Positions 1 to 6,727 of a stretch of 9,421 nt of DNA are shown here, piece after piece. The stretch lies in NCBI GenBank assembly GCA_964542745.1, contig CAZIVR010000128.1:1-9421 (forward strand), in the 5' to 3' direction. The number at the start of each line of letters is the position of its first letter. The first letter of the stretch is position 1. The notes under the pieces are model-generated. The model saw only the letters and a program-made list of their open reading frames with translations, did not search any database and was not told the origin of the DNA. The position numbers and the translations under genes are program-made. This DNA comes from DATKAB01 sp964542745 (GTDB lineage Bacteria; Eisenbacteria; RBG-16-71-46).

Positions 1-40
1 CGGGGGGACCGGCCAGGCGAAGTCGCCGGGCGATGTCGCC

Positions 41-191
41 GGGTGGGGACGACGGCGAGGGGTTCGGCTACGGGGCACGCTCGCCTGCGCGTCCCGCTCC
101 GGCTCGCTCTGCGGAGATCGCGCTCCGCCTTCCTGGCTGCGCGCGATCTCCGACGTCCCCTGCGCCGAACCCCTCGCCGTCGTCCCCACCC
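41..191. repeat. 151-bp element with perfect 28-bp terminal inverted repeats
   Basis: Bases 41-68 are repeated exactly, in inverted orientation, at 164-191, with 95 bp between them. Inside lies a second perfect inverted repeat of 12 bp (112-123 with 141-152, 17-nt loop). A competing 6-bp hairpin (111-116 with 123-128) would exclude it. As RNA or single-stranded DNA the element could fold into a long stem with an internal hairpin. The arrangement resembles a small non-autonomous element (MITE-like) or a palindromic intergenic repeat. I see no transposase and no clear target-site duplication at the edges (flanks ending in TCGCC and beginning TCCGGG). The inverted repeat is certain; its nature is inference. 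The stem has no following T-run, so it does not look like a Rho-independent terminator. Confidence 0.75.
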
Positions 192-260
192 TCCGGGAGC
201 ACTGCGTCGGCAGCCTCCCCTGCGCCGAACCCTTGGCCGGCGTCCTCGCCCTCCCGGCTT
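151..260. repeat. Imperfect direct repeat, 60-bp period, overlapping the inverted-repeat element
   Basis: The segment from about 151-194 recurs at 211-254, exactly 60 bp later, with 36 of 44 positions identical by hand alignment. The longest identical run is 17 bases (156-172 and 216-232). Because 164-191 is also the right arm of the inverted repeat, the window has three copies of one roughly 28-bp unit: one reading + (41-68), one exact copy reading - (164-191) and one diverged copy reading - (224-251). A shorter direct repeat, GTCGCCGGG, sits just outside at 22-30 and 35-43. The cluster may continue left of the window. Confidence 0.7.
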
Positions 261-306
261 GCGCGGCCTGCCTCGCTCGCCTAGCGTCAGCGGCCGTTCC
301 CCACGC

Positions 307-311
307 GGAGG
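307..311 (+). promoter_or_regulatory. Ribosome binding site of fcl (GGAGG)
   Basis: GGAGG lies 4 nt before the GTG at 316 and only 2 nt before an overlapping out-of-frame ATG at 314. It supports starting fcl at 316 instead of far upstream in the repeat region. Confidence 0.6.
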
Positions 312-315
312 CCAT

Positions 316-1275
316 GTGCTCGATCGAGAACAACGCATCGTCGTGACGGGCGGCACCGGGTTCCTCGGCCGCCATCTCATGCGCGCGCTGGACGCGGCCG
401 GGTATCGCGACGCGATCGCGCTCGGCTCGGCGGACTTCGACCTCACGCACGAGGCGGAGGTGGCCCGCATGTTCCAGACGCTGCGCCCCGCCGGCGTGAT
501 CCACCTGGCCGCGGTGGTGGGCGGGATCGGCGCCAATCGCGTGCACCCGGGCTCGTTCTTCTACCAGAACCTGATGATGGGCGTGCTGCTCATGGAGCAC
601 GCGCGCCGCGCGGGCGTGAAGCGCATGCTGAGCGTGGGCACGATCTGCTCCTACCCCAAGCACACGCCGGTGCCGTTCCGCGAGAGCGAGCTGTGGAACG
701 GCTACCCCGAGGAGACCAACGCCCCCTACGGGCTCGCCAAGAAGATGCTGCTGGTGCAGTCCGCGGCCTACCGGCAGGAGTACGGCTTCGACGCGTCGAA
801 CCTGCTGCCCGTGAACCTCTACGGCCCGGGCGACAACTTCGACCCCGAGTCCTCGCACGTGATCCCGGCGCTGATCCGCAAGTGCCTCGAGGCCGTCGAG
901 TCGGGGGCACCCGAGATCGTGGTGTGGGGCACCGGCTCGGCCACGCGCGAGTTCCTCTACGTGGAGGACGCGGCGGACGGCATCGTGCGCGCCTTCGAGC
1001 GGCTCGAGGGGAGCGAGCCCGTGAACCTCGGCGCCTCGCGCGAGATCTCGATCCGCGACCTCGTCACCGTGATCGCGAAGCTGTGCGGCTTCACCGGGCG
1101 GCTCACCTGGGACGCGAGCAAGCCCGACGGCCAGCCCCGCCGCTGCCTCGACACGAGTCGCGCGAAGGAACTGCTGGGCTGGGAGGCGAAGATGCCGTTC
1201 GAGGACGGCCTGCGCCGCACCATCGCCTGGTACCGCGCCGAGCGCGAAGCCGCGAAGGGCGCGGCCGCCCGCTAG
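316..1275 (+). CDS. fcl: GDP-L-fucose synthase (GDP-4-keto-6-deoxy-D-mannose 3,5-epimerase/4-reductase)
   Basis: Predicted cytoplasmic enzyme of 319 aa, the usual family length. It converts GDP-4-keto-6-deoxy-D-mannose to GDP-L-fucose with NADPH, the last step of the de novo route. It is an extended short-chain dehydrogenase. The Rossmann motif TGGTGFLG spans residues 11-18, the YxxxK pair is Y138/K142, and the family signature NLYGPGDNFDPESSHVIP spans 167-184. By alignment with the E. coli enzyme (S107, C109, Y136, K140, H179), C111 and H181 are kept, but the catalytic Ser position reads Thr109 in VGTIC. The open frame extends back to base 43, but that part runs through repeats and has no homology-like sequence. 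I chose GTG at 316 because GGAGG precedes it and the Rossmann fold begins about ten residues later. Its stop shares bases with the convergent membrane-protein gene. The partner gmd (GDP-mannose 4,6-dehydratase) is not in the window. Confidence 0.92.
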   Translation: MLDREQRIVVTGGTGFLGRHLMRALDAAGYRDAIALGSADFDLTHEAEVARMFQTLRPAGVIHLAAVVGGIGANRVHPGSFFYQNLMMGVLLMEHARRAGVKRMLSVGTICSYPKHTPVPFRESELWNGYPEETNAPYGLAKKMLLVQSAAYRQEYGFDASNLLPVNLYGPGDNFDPESSHVIPALIRKCLEAVESGAPEIVVWGTGSATREFLYVEDAADGIVRAFERLEGSEPVNLGASREISIRDLVTVIAKLCGFTGRLTWDASKPDGQPRRCLDTSRAKELLGWEAKMPFEDGLRRTIAWYRAEREAAKGAAAR

Positions 1276-3008
1276 GGTCCGCCACCCGCGACCCCGTCGC
1301 GCCGCCACAGCACTCGCGCGCCGAGCGCGCGCTCCAGCCGCCAGCCGCTCATCGCACCGGGCGCCGCGTCCGGCGGCGCCACTAGCCAGCGCACGCCGGG
1401 GCGGGCGAGCGCCGCCGCGAAACCGCCCGGGTCCGAGGGGTCGGCCACGATCACGCGTTCCCGCCAGCCGGGCGCGTAGGCCAGCAGCACGCCGGGGTCG
1501 GCGACCCCGAGCCCCTCGAGCGCGCCCGCCACGCGCAGGTCGTGGAGCGCGCCCGCGACCCCGGGATCCCCGAGCCCGCGGCGCAGTTCGCGCTGGCGCT
1601 CGAGCAGGGCGGCGTCGGGAACCCGCAACGCCCCGGCGGCAAGCGTCGCCACGAGCATCGCGGCGAGTGCCGGGACCGCGACGGCGCGCGCGCGAGCGGC
1701 GGCGCCCTCCACCCACGGGAGCGGCGGCCCGCGCCGCGCCCCGGCCAGCGCGGCCAGCCCCGCGCCGCAGCCCACCGCCCAGCCCACCAGCGCCACCGAG
1801 AGGTTGCGCGGGTCGTAGGAGAAGCCGAGCGCCCACGCGAGCGTGAAGGGCAGCGCGAGCAGCAGCACCACCGGGCGCGCGGCGCGGTCGCGCAATCCGA
1901 GGAGCCCGAGCGCGAGGAGCGCGAGCAGCACGAGCGGCCCGCCCGCGAGTCCTGAGAGCCGGGCGAAGCCCGCCGCCGCGCGCTCCCAGGGCCCGAGCCC
2001 GCCGTGGGCCCCGGTCAGCACGTGGAGCACCTCGGAAGTCTCGCGGCCGGCGGCGATCTCGGCCTGCTTGAGCGCGTACCACGGGAGCGCCACCAGTGCC
2101 GCGAGCCCCCAGCCGGCGAGGGCCCCGCGCAGGCGCCGGCCGCGCGGCGACGCGAGGGCCGCCAGCACCGGCACCACCGCCGCGACCGCGAGCCCCGCCT
2201 GCTTGACGAGCGCGGCCCCGCCCGCGAGCAGCGCCGCCCGGCGCGGGGAACGCGCCGCGTCCGGCGGCTCGCCGGGGCGCGGCAGCTCCGAGAGCGCGAC
2301 CGCCGCGAGGAACGCCACCGGCAGGTCGGCGAGCCCGGCGGTGACGTTGTTGACGCGCGCGAGGAACGTCCCCGCGAACCACGCCGCGGCCAGCCCCGCG
2401 AGCCGGTCCCTCCCGCCGCCGCGCGCCAGCGCCACCATCGCGCCGAGCCCGAACAGCGGCATCATGCCGCGCGCGAACGACTGCACTTCGTCGGTGCCCA
2501 TGAATGCGTAGGTGATCGCCCACGCCACCGGCACCGCCTGCGGGTAGTTCCAGGTGTGCCCGGGGAAGCGCCCCTCCGCCCAGTCCAGCGCCCAGCGGTT
2601 CCACGACGCCACGTCGTCCCAGCCGGTGAACACGCCCGCGCCCGCCCGCGCGACGCGCCCCGCGTACCAGAGGGCGAGGGCCGCGACGGCGAGGCCGGCG
2701 GCGAACTCCGCGAGGCGCCAGGGCGCGGCCGGTACGCTCACCGGCGCGCGGATCCCTCCGCGGCGGCCGCGCGCGACCAGCCACGCCACCGCCGCGAGTT
2801 CGATCGCGAAGATCGCGAGCCAGCACTCGCGGCGCCACAGTCCCGTCGCCACGAGCAGCGCCGCGATCCCGAGGTTCAGGACCAGGCTCGCGGCCATCGC
2901 GAGCGCGAGCGTGCGCGCGAGCCCGCGCGCGCCCGCGAGGCGCGCGACGAGGAAGCCCGGCAGGAACAGCGCCTGGAGGAGCCCGAGGGAGCCGGTGAGG
3001 ATCAGCAC
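1272..3008 (-). CDS. Polytopic membrane protein, putative GT-C-fold glycosyltransferase
   Basis: A 578-aa integral membrane protein with roughly ten to twelve hydrophobic segments, beginning at about residues 2-22 and continuing to about 470. The remaining 110 residues form a soluble Ala/Arg-rich tail with the VRWLVAPP-type strand often seen after the membrane part of ArnT/PMT-like proteins. After the third helix, a loop carries FTGWDDVASWNRWALDW (D131, D132) and then NYPQ. Acidic residues in such a loop are typical of GT-C enzymes that take sugar from a polyprenyl-phosphate donor on the periplasmic side. That role is inference; the donor and acceptor cannot be read from the sequence. An in-frame TAG four codons upstream makes the GTG at 3008 the furthest possible start; no good ribosome binding site is visible. 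It is convergent with fcl and divergent from the glycosyltransferase at 3153. It could instead be a polymerase-like or unassigned membrane protein. Confidence 0.7.
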   Translation of the reverse strand: MLILTGSLGLLQALFLPGFLVARLAGARGLARTLALAMAASLVLNLGIAALLVATGLWRRECWLAIFAIELAAVAWLVARGRRGGIRAPVSVPAAPWRLAEFAAGLAVAALALWYAGRVARAGAGVFTGWDDVASWNRWALDWAEGRFPGHTWNYPQAVPVAWAITYAFMGTDEVQSFARGMMPLFGLGAMVALARGGGRDRLAGLAAAWFAGTFLARVNNVTAGLADLPVAFLAAVALSELPRPGEPPDAARSPRRAALLAGGAALVKQAGLAVAAVVPVLAALASPRGRRLRGALAGWGLAALVALPWYALKQAEIAAGRETSEVLHVLTGAHGGLGPWERAAAGFARLSGLAGGPLVLLALLALGLLGLRDRAARPVVLLLALPFTLAWALGFSYDPRNLSVALVGWAVGCGAGLAALAGARRGPPLPWVEGAAARARAVAVPALAAMLVATLAAGALRVPDAALLERQRELRRGLGDPGVAGALHDLRVAGALEGLGVADPGVLLAYAPGWRERVIVADPSDPGGFAAALARPGVRWLVAPPDAAPGAMSGWRLERALGARVLWRRDGVAGGGP

Positions 3009-3152
3009 GCGGCGAAGCTAATCGCGCGGGCCCCGCCCCGCCAGCCGCACGCGGGCTCACCCCGCGGGCGGCTCGGGGCCCGGCCTACCCTCCACGCCCC
3101 ACCGCCGCCGCGGGCCTTGACGGCCCCCATGCGGTGCCCGAACGTGCCGCGG
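3009..3152. other. Divergent intergenic region between the GT-C-like gene and the GT2 gene
   Basis: These 144 bp separate two genes transcribed away from each other, so promoters for both should lie here. The only hexamer resembling a strong element is TTGACG at 3117-3122 on the + strand. The position 17 bp further on reads GAACGT, a poor -10. No clear minus-strand promoter or operator palindrome stands out against the GC-rich background. Confidence 0.4.
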
Positions 3153-4202
3153 ATGAACGCCCAGCCCGCCGCCGACGCCCCACGCTTCTCGGTCGTGATC
3201 CCCACGATCGGCCGCGAGCCGGGGCTCGCCGCGGCCCTCGAAGCACTCGGCCGGCAGTCCTTCCCGCGCGAGCGCTTCGAGATCCTGGTGGCGTTCGACG
3301 GCGTCCCGCCTTCGCCCGCGGCGCAGCGGGCCTGCGCGGAGGCCGGGGCGCGGGTGGCGAGCCTCGAGCGCCGCGGCGGCCCGGGCGCCGCCCGCAACGC
3401 CGCGGCCGCGCTCGCGCGCGGCGAGATCCTCGCGTTCACCGAGGACGACTGCGTGGCCGACCCCGGGTGGCTCGCGAACGCCGCCCGCCGCTTCGGCGAG
3501 GAGCCGGACCTCGACGTGCTCGACGGCCGGACCGTGAAGCCCGGCGGCCGGCCGGTGCACCGGAGCGCCGGCGACGCGCCCCTCTACCTGCCCGCCAATC
3601 TCTTCGTGCGCCGCGCGCGCTTCGAGGCGGTGGGCGGGTACTGCGAGGCGTTCTACGAGCCCGAAAGCGGGATCTACTTCCGCGAGGACTCGGACCTCGG
3701 CTTCTCGCTCGAGGCGGCCGGCGCGCGGGTGGCGCGCGACCGCACCGTGGTCGTCACGCACCCCGAGGAGCACGCGCGGTTCCTCGATCCGCTGCGCTGG
3801 GCGCGCCGCTACGCGATGGACCCGCTGCTCGCCCGCCGCCACCCGGAGCGCTTCGCGGACCGCATCGAGGTGCTGCGCCTCGGCCCCTTCCGGCTGCGGC
3901 GGCCGTTCGTGCGGGCCTGCGTGGTCTACGCGCTCTCCCTGCTGGCGCTCGGCGGCGGCGCGCTCGCCGGCGCGCCGCCGGTGGCGGTCACCGGAGCCGC
4001 CGGGGCGGCCGCGGCGTTGCTCGCGGTCTGGTCCAAGTGGCGCTTCGATCCCCGGCGCCTGCCGCTCGTGCCGGTGGTGCCGTTCGTGCTGCTCGCCTCG
4101 CTCGCCGCGGGCGGCCGCCGCGCCCGGCGCTACTCGGCGCGTCCCGGGGGCAGCGACGCGGCGATGGCCTCGGCGAGCCGCCGCGCCATGCGCCCGGAGT
4201 AG
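3153..4202 (+). CDS. Family 2 glycosyltransferase with C-terminal membrane segments
   Basis: A 349-aa GT-A-fold enzyme that probably moves a sugar from a nucleotide-sugar donor to a lipid-linked intermediate at the cytoplasmic face of the inner membrane. The N-terminal domain opens with FSVVIPTIGRE (residues 12-22). It continues with GPGAARNAAAALARGE (76-91), the metal/nucleotide-binding TEDDC (DD at 98-99), the acceptor-side NLFVRRARFEAVGGYCEAF (149-167) and RED at 177-179, the usual catalytic acid/base region. From about residue 250 there are basic and hydrophobic stretches consistent with two to three membrane helices. The sugar specificity cannot be read. I chose ATG 3153, ten residues before the first strand. 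ATG 3129, in frame, would add eight residues; neither has a strong ribosome binding site, and the frame is open much further upstream without homology. The last 24 codons overlap the SGNH hydrolase gene on the other strand by 73 bp. Confidence 0.88.
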   Translation: MNAQPAADAPRFSVVIPTIGREPGLAAALEALGRQSFPRERFEILVAFDGVPPSPAAQRACAEAGARVASLERRGGPGAARNAAAALARGEILAFTEDDCVADPGWLANAARRFGEEPDLDVLDGRTVKPGGRPVHRSAGDAPLYLPANLFVRRARFEAVGGYCEAFYEPESGIYFREDSDLGFSLEAAGARVARDRTVVVTHPEEHARFLDPLRWARRYAMDPLLARRHPERFADRIEVLRLGPFRLRRPFVRACVVYALSLLALGGGALAGAPPVAVTGAAGAAAALLAVWSKWRFDPRRLPLVPVVPFVLLASLAAGGRRARRYSARPGGSDAAMASASRRAMRPE

Positions 4203-5296
4203 TGCACGCGATCCACGTAGCAGGGCAGCGTGTCGCCCTCGGCGAGCCCGGCCAGTGAGACGAACCCGCGCTCCATCGTGATCGCGCCCGCAGCCAGCGC
4301 CGAGTCGAGCCACGGGTACCCGACGCTCGACAGCCGGTGGCGGTCGAAGTCCTCGGCCCCGAAGGCGTGGCGGCGAAGGTCGTAGCGATAGGTGGGCACC
4401 GGCTGCCACACGAAGCGCACCTCGACCCCGTAGGAGGCGGCGGCCGCCGCGATCAGGCGCTGGTTGGCGCGATAGCGGCGCACCACCGCCACGGCCCGCG
4501 CGGGATCGGAGGCCGGATCTTCCTCCGCCCGCTCCGCCGCCGGCGCACGGCGCGCCGCGAACCCGCGGACCAGCCGCCCGAGCGGCGTGCGGAGCGCCAG
4601 CTCGGCGAGCAGCGCCCCGCTGCCGCGCGGCGCCGCCGGGGCGGGGCCGCCCTGGAACACCTCCTCGCGCGCCGGGTCGCCGGGCGGGAAGTAGAACTCG
4701 TTGAGCCCGTCCACGAACACCGCCACGTCCGGCACCCGGCCCTCGACCAGCAGCTTCTCGAACAGCAGGCGCTCGCCGCTCGAGTAGAGGTACCCGCGCC
4801 CGAAGTTATAGACGCTTACCCGTCGCCCCGGCGCCTGCTCCGCGAGCGCCGCCTGCAGGTGGGCTCCGAGCGCCTGGTCGTCGGCGACGCCGTAGCCGAA
4901 GGTGGTGGAGCCGCCGAACAGGAACACGTTGGTGCGGGAGGAGTCGGGCGGCCACGGGCCCTGCCCCGGATGCTCGCGGAAGCCGAAGGGGCTCACGTTC
5001 ACGAAGCGCCCCGCGAACGGCTTCTCGCGCAGCAGCGGCAGCGGTTCGGGCGCGAGGCCCCGGCCCCAGGTCTCGGCGAGCAGCGAGTCGCGCGTGGCGC
5101 GCGACAGCCCCGGGTAGGCGAGATCCAGCCCCTCGGACGGGAGCGCCGGCCCCGGCGCCGGAGCCGGGGCGACGCGCGCGCGCACCGCGAGCACCGCGGC
5201 CGCGAGCAGGTTGGCGACGACCAGCGCGACCAGCGTGTTGAACGCGAGCAGCGCCGCGTCGCGCCAGATCGTCTCGAAGCGGCCCGGGGGGCTCAC
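4130..5296 (-). CDS. Membrane-anchored SGNH/GDSL-family hydrolase
   Basis: A 388-aa protein with one N-terminal membrane helix (about 14-38), a Pro/Ala-rich linker (43-53) and an SGNH domain that should lie in the periplasm. The four family blocks are visible: nucleophile Ser130 in FLFGGSTTFGYG, oxyanion Gly166 in NFGRG, Asn199 in VDGLNEF, and Asp362/His365 in DRVHYS. Block III is GLNE where the classic motif is GxND. Known relatives in polysaccharide loci add or remove acyl groups such as acetate; applying that here is inference from context. It could also be an esterase unrelated to the polymer. The start is GTG at 5296, 4 nt after the stop of the glycosylphosphotransferase. No ribosome binding site is evident, so translational coupling is likely. 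It is the last gene of the minus-strand operon, and its 3' end overlaps the convergent GT2 gene by 73 bp. Confidence 0.82.
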   Translation of the reverse strand: MSPPGRFETIWRDAALLAFNTLVALVVANLLAAAVLAVRARVAPAPAPGPALPSEGLDLAYPGLSRATRDSLLAETWGRGLAPEPLPLLREKPFAGRFVNVSPFGFREHPGQGPWPPDSSRTNVFLFGGSTTFGYGVADDQALGAHLQAALAEQAPGRRVSVYNFGRGYLYSSGERLLFEKLLVEGRVPDVAVFVDGLNEFYFPPGDPAREEVFQGGPAPAAPRGSGALLAELALRTPLGRLVRGFAARRAPAAERAEEDPASDPARAVAVVRRYRANQRLIAAAAASYGVEVRFVWQPVPTYRYDLRRHAFGAEDFDRHRLSSVGYPWLDSALAAGAITMERGFVSLAGLAEGDTLPCYVDRVHYSGRMARRLAEAIAASLPPGRAE

Positions 5297-5300
5297 GCGG

Positions 5301-6698
5301 TCAGTGCGCGCTCGCGTCGCGGAACACGCGGCCCAGCGTGCGGAACAGGATCGCGAGGTCGAAGCCGAGCGACCAGTTGCGGATGTAGTAGAGGTCGTAC
5401 TCGATCCGCTGGTCGAGCGGGGTGTCGCCGCGCAGGCCGTTGACCTGCGCCCAGCCGGTGATGCCGGCCTTCACGTGGTGGCGCAGCATGTAGCGCGGGA
5501 TCGAAGCCCGGAACTGCTCCACGTACATGGGGCGCTCGGGGCGCGGGCCCACCAGGCTCATCTCGCCCTTCAGGACGTTCCAGAGCTGCGGCAGCTCGTC
5601 GAGCGACAGGCGCCGCAGCAGCGCCCCCGCGCCGGTGCGGCGCGGGTCGCCCGGCCGCGTCCAGCCCGGCCCCTGGGCCTCGGCGTCCACGCGCATGGTG
5701 CGGAACTTCCACATCCTGAAGCGCCGGCCGTTGAAGCCGACGCGCTCCTGCCCGTAGAAGACCGGCCCCGGCGAATCGAGCTTGACCCACACCGCCACCG
5801 CCGCCAGCAGCGGCGCCAGCGCCAGCAGCCCGAGCGCCGAGCACGCCAGGTCGAAGCCGCGCTTGAGCACGCCGTTCCAGCCCTGGTCGGGGGTCTCGGT
5901 GACGCGCACGACCGGCATGCCGTCGAAGTCCTCGACCGCGGCGTTGAGCGCGAAGGCCCGCGCGAGGTCCGGCACCAGGCGCACCGAGGCGGTGGAGTCG
6001 GCGAGCTGCTCGAGCGCCTCCTCCTCGGCCTGCCACTCCGACCGCGCCAGCGCGAGGTACACGAGATCCACGCCGCGCGACTCGGCGAGCGCGCGGAGGT
6101 CGGCGATGGTGCCGAGCACCGGGCAGCCCTCCACGGCCTCGCCGGGGGCCCCGGGGCCGGGGGCGACGAACCCGGCGATCGCGAGCCCGAAGTCCGGGTG
6201 GCCGAGCACGCGGCGCGCGAAGGCGCGCGCGGGCGCGCCGGTGCCCACGATCAGGATGTGGCGCAGGTTGCGGCCCGAGCGGCGCAGGGCCCGGAGCGCG
6301 AGGCGCGTGAGCACCCGGCTCCCGCACAGGAACAGCGCCATCAGCACGCCGAACACGGCGAGCATCGAGCGCGACAGCTCGCCGCGCGTGAAGAACGACG
6401 CGAGGCCCGCCACCGCCACCACCGCCACCGTGCCCTTGACCAGCGCGAACAGCTCCTCGCCGAGGCGCGCGGTGCGCGAGGAGCGGTAGATGCGCATCGA
6501 GCGCAGCACTAGCAGCGACACCGGCACGACCACGGCGCCGAACCAGAGGTGGAGCGTGAAGGGGGGCACGCCGAGCGGGGCCGGCAGCCCGAGCGCGCGG
6601 AAGCGCAGGAAGTAGGCGCCGAGCCACGCCGCCGCCACCAGCAGCCCGTCGAGGGCGAAGACCGCGGAGGCGAACAGCTGGGAGTAGCGCGACAGCAT
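5301..6698 (-). CDS. Polyprenyl glycosylphosphotransferase (WcaJ/WbaP type)
   Basis: A 465-aa inner-membrane enzyme that starts repeat-unit synthesis by moving a hexose-1-phosphate from a UDP-sugar to undecaprenyl phosphate. Length and layout match the large WcaJ/WbaP family. Four membrane helices lie within residues 8-135, then a Rossmann-like domain with ILIVGTGAPARAF (148-160), then the catalytic sugar-transferase domain. That domain starts with KRGFDLACSALGLL and its membrane helix (279-306), followed by SPGPVFYGQERVG (309-321), FRMWKFRTM (327-335), SLDELPQ with the catalytic Asp367-Glu368 dyad, SLVGPRP (381-387) and GITGWAQVNG near the C-terminus. Whether glucose, galactose or another sugar is transferred cannot be told. 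The frame is open about 950 bp further upstream, but that part overlaps the Wza-like gene. ATG 6698 is supported by GAGGGGGG eight nt upstream and by the position of helix 1. It lies 29 bp after the export gene and 4 nt before the SGNH gene. Confidence 0.93.
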   Translation of the reverse strand: MLSRYSQLFASAVFALDGLLVAAAWLGAYFLRFRALGLPAPLGVPPFTLHLWFGAVVVPVSLLVLRSMRIYRSSRTARLGEELFALVKGTVAVVAVAGLASFFTRGELSRSMLAVFGVLMALFLCGSRVLTRLALRALRRSGRNLRHILIVGTGAPARAFARRVLGHPDFGLAIAGFVAPGPGAPGEAVEGCPVLGTIADLRALAESRGVDLVYLALARSEWQAEEEALEQLADSTASVRLVPDLARAFALNAAVEDFDGMPVVRVTETPDQGWNGVLKRGFDLACSALGLLALAPLLAAVAVWVKLDSPGPVFYGQERVGFNGRRFRMWKFRTMRVDAEAQGPGWTRPGDPRRTGAGALLRRLSLDELPQLWNVLKGEMSLVGPRPERPMYVEQFRASIPRYMLRHHVKAGITGWAQVNGLRGDTPLDQRIEYDLYYIRNWSLGFDLAILFRTLGRVFRDASAH

Positions 6699-6706
6699 GC
6701 GGAAGT

Positions 6707-6714
6707 CCCCCCTC
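6707..6714 (-). promoter_or_regulatory. Ribosome binding site of the glycosylphosphotransferase gene
   Basis: On the minus strand, GAGGGGGG is followed by 8 nt and then ATG (6698-6696). It sets the start at 6698 against a frame that stays open for almost 1 kb upstream. Confidence 0.65.
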
Positions 6715-6727
6715 GCGGGGCCGGAGC

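Larger units (their letters stand above)
1..315. other. Gene-free leader before fcl, occupied by repeats
   Basis: This 315-bp stretch is open in several frames because the DNA is so GC-rich and has few stop codons. The possible translations are low-complexity Arg/Pro/Ala/Ser strings with no domain, and the repeat arms run through them, so I call no gene. Apart from the repeat cluster at 41-260 and the ribosome binding site at 307-311, I see no convincing promoter, terminator or RNA gene. The promoter of fcl is presumably in or left of this region, unless fcl is read through from an upstream gene. Confidence 0.6.

Noticed and set aside
41..260. CRISPR array
   Set aside because: There are only three copies of the unit, in mixed orientation and unevenly spaced, with no spacer pattern and no cas genes.
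43..315. In-frame upstream extension of fcl (ATG at 43, 91 extra residues)
   Set aside because: The extension is Arg/Pro-rich, runs through the inverted and direct repeats and shows nothing like the family; GTG 316 with GGAGG gives the normal length.
3117..3145. Possible promoter TTGACG - 17 bp - GAACGT before GT2
   Set aside because: The -35 is good but the -10 matches only weakly, and it would place the transcript start almost on the ATG; not enough to call.
2004..3152. Long + strand frame upstream of GT2
   Set aside because: It lies antisense to the GT-C-like gene and reads as Arg/Glu/Pro/His-rich sequence typical of antisense frames in high-GC DNA; the GT2 domain begins only after 3153.
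4801..4815. AT-rich TTATAG on the + strand inside the SGNH gene as an antisense promoter
   Set aside because: It encodes Tyr-Asn-Phe next to the conserved GRG block, which explains the composition, and there is no -35 partner.
5293..6627. 444-aa minus-strand frame inside the glycosylphosphotransferase gene
   Set aside because: It is a shifted frame of the real gene, almost entirely Arg/Ala/Pro/Gly, with no recognisable motif.
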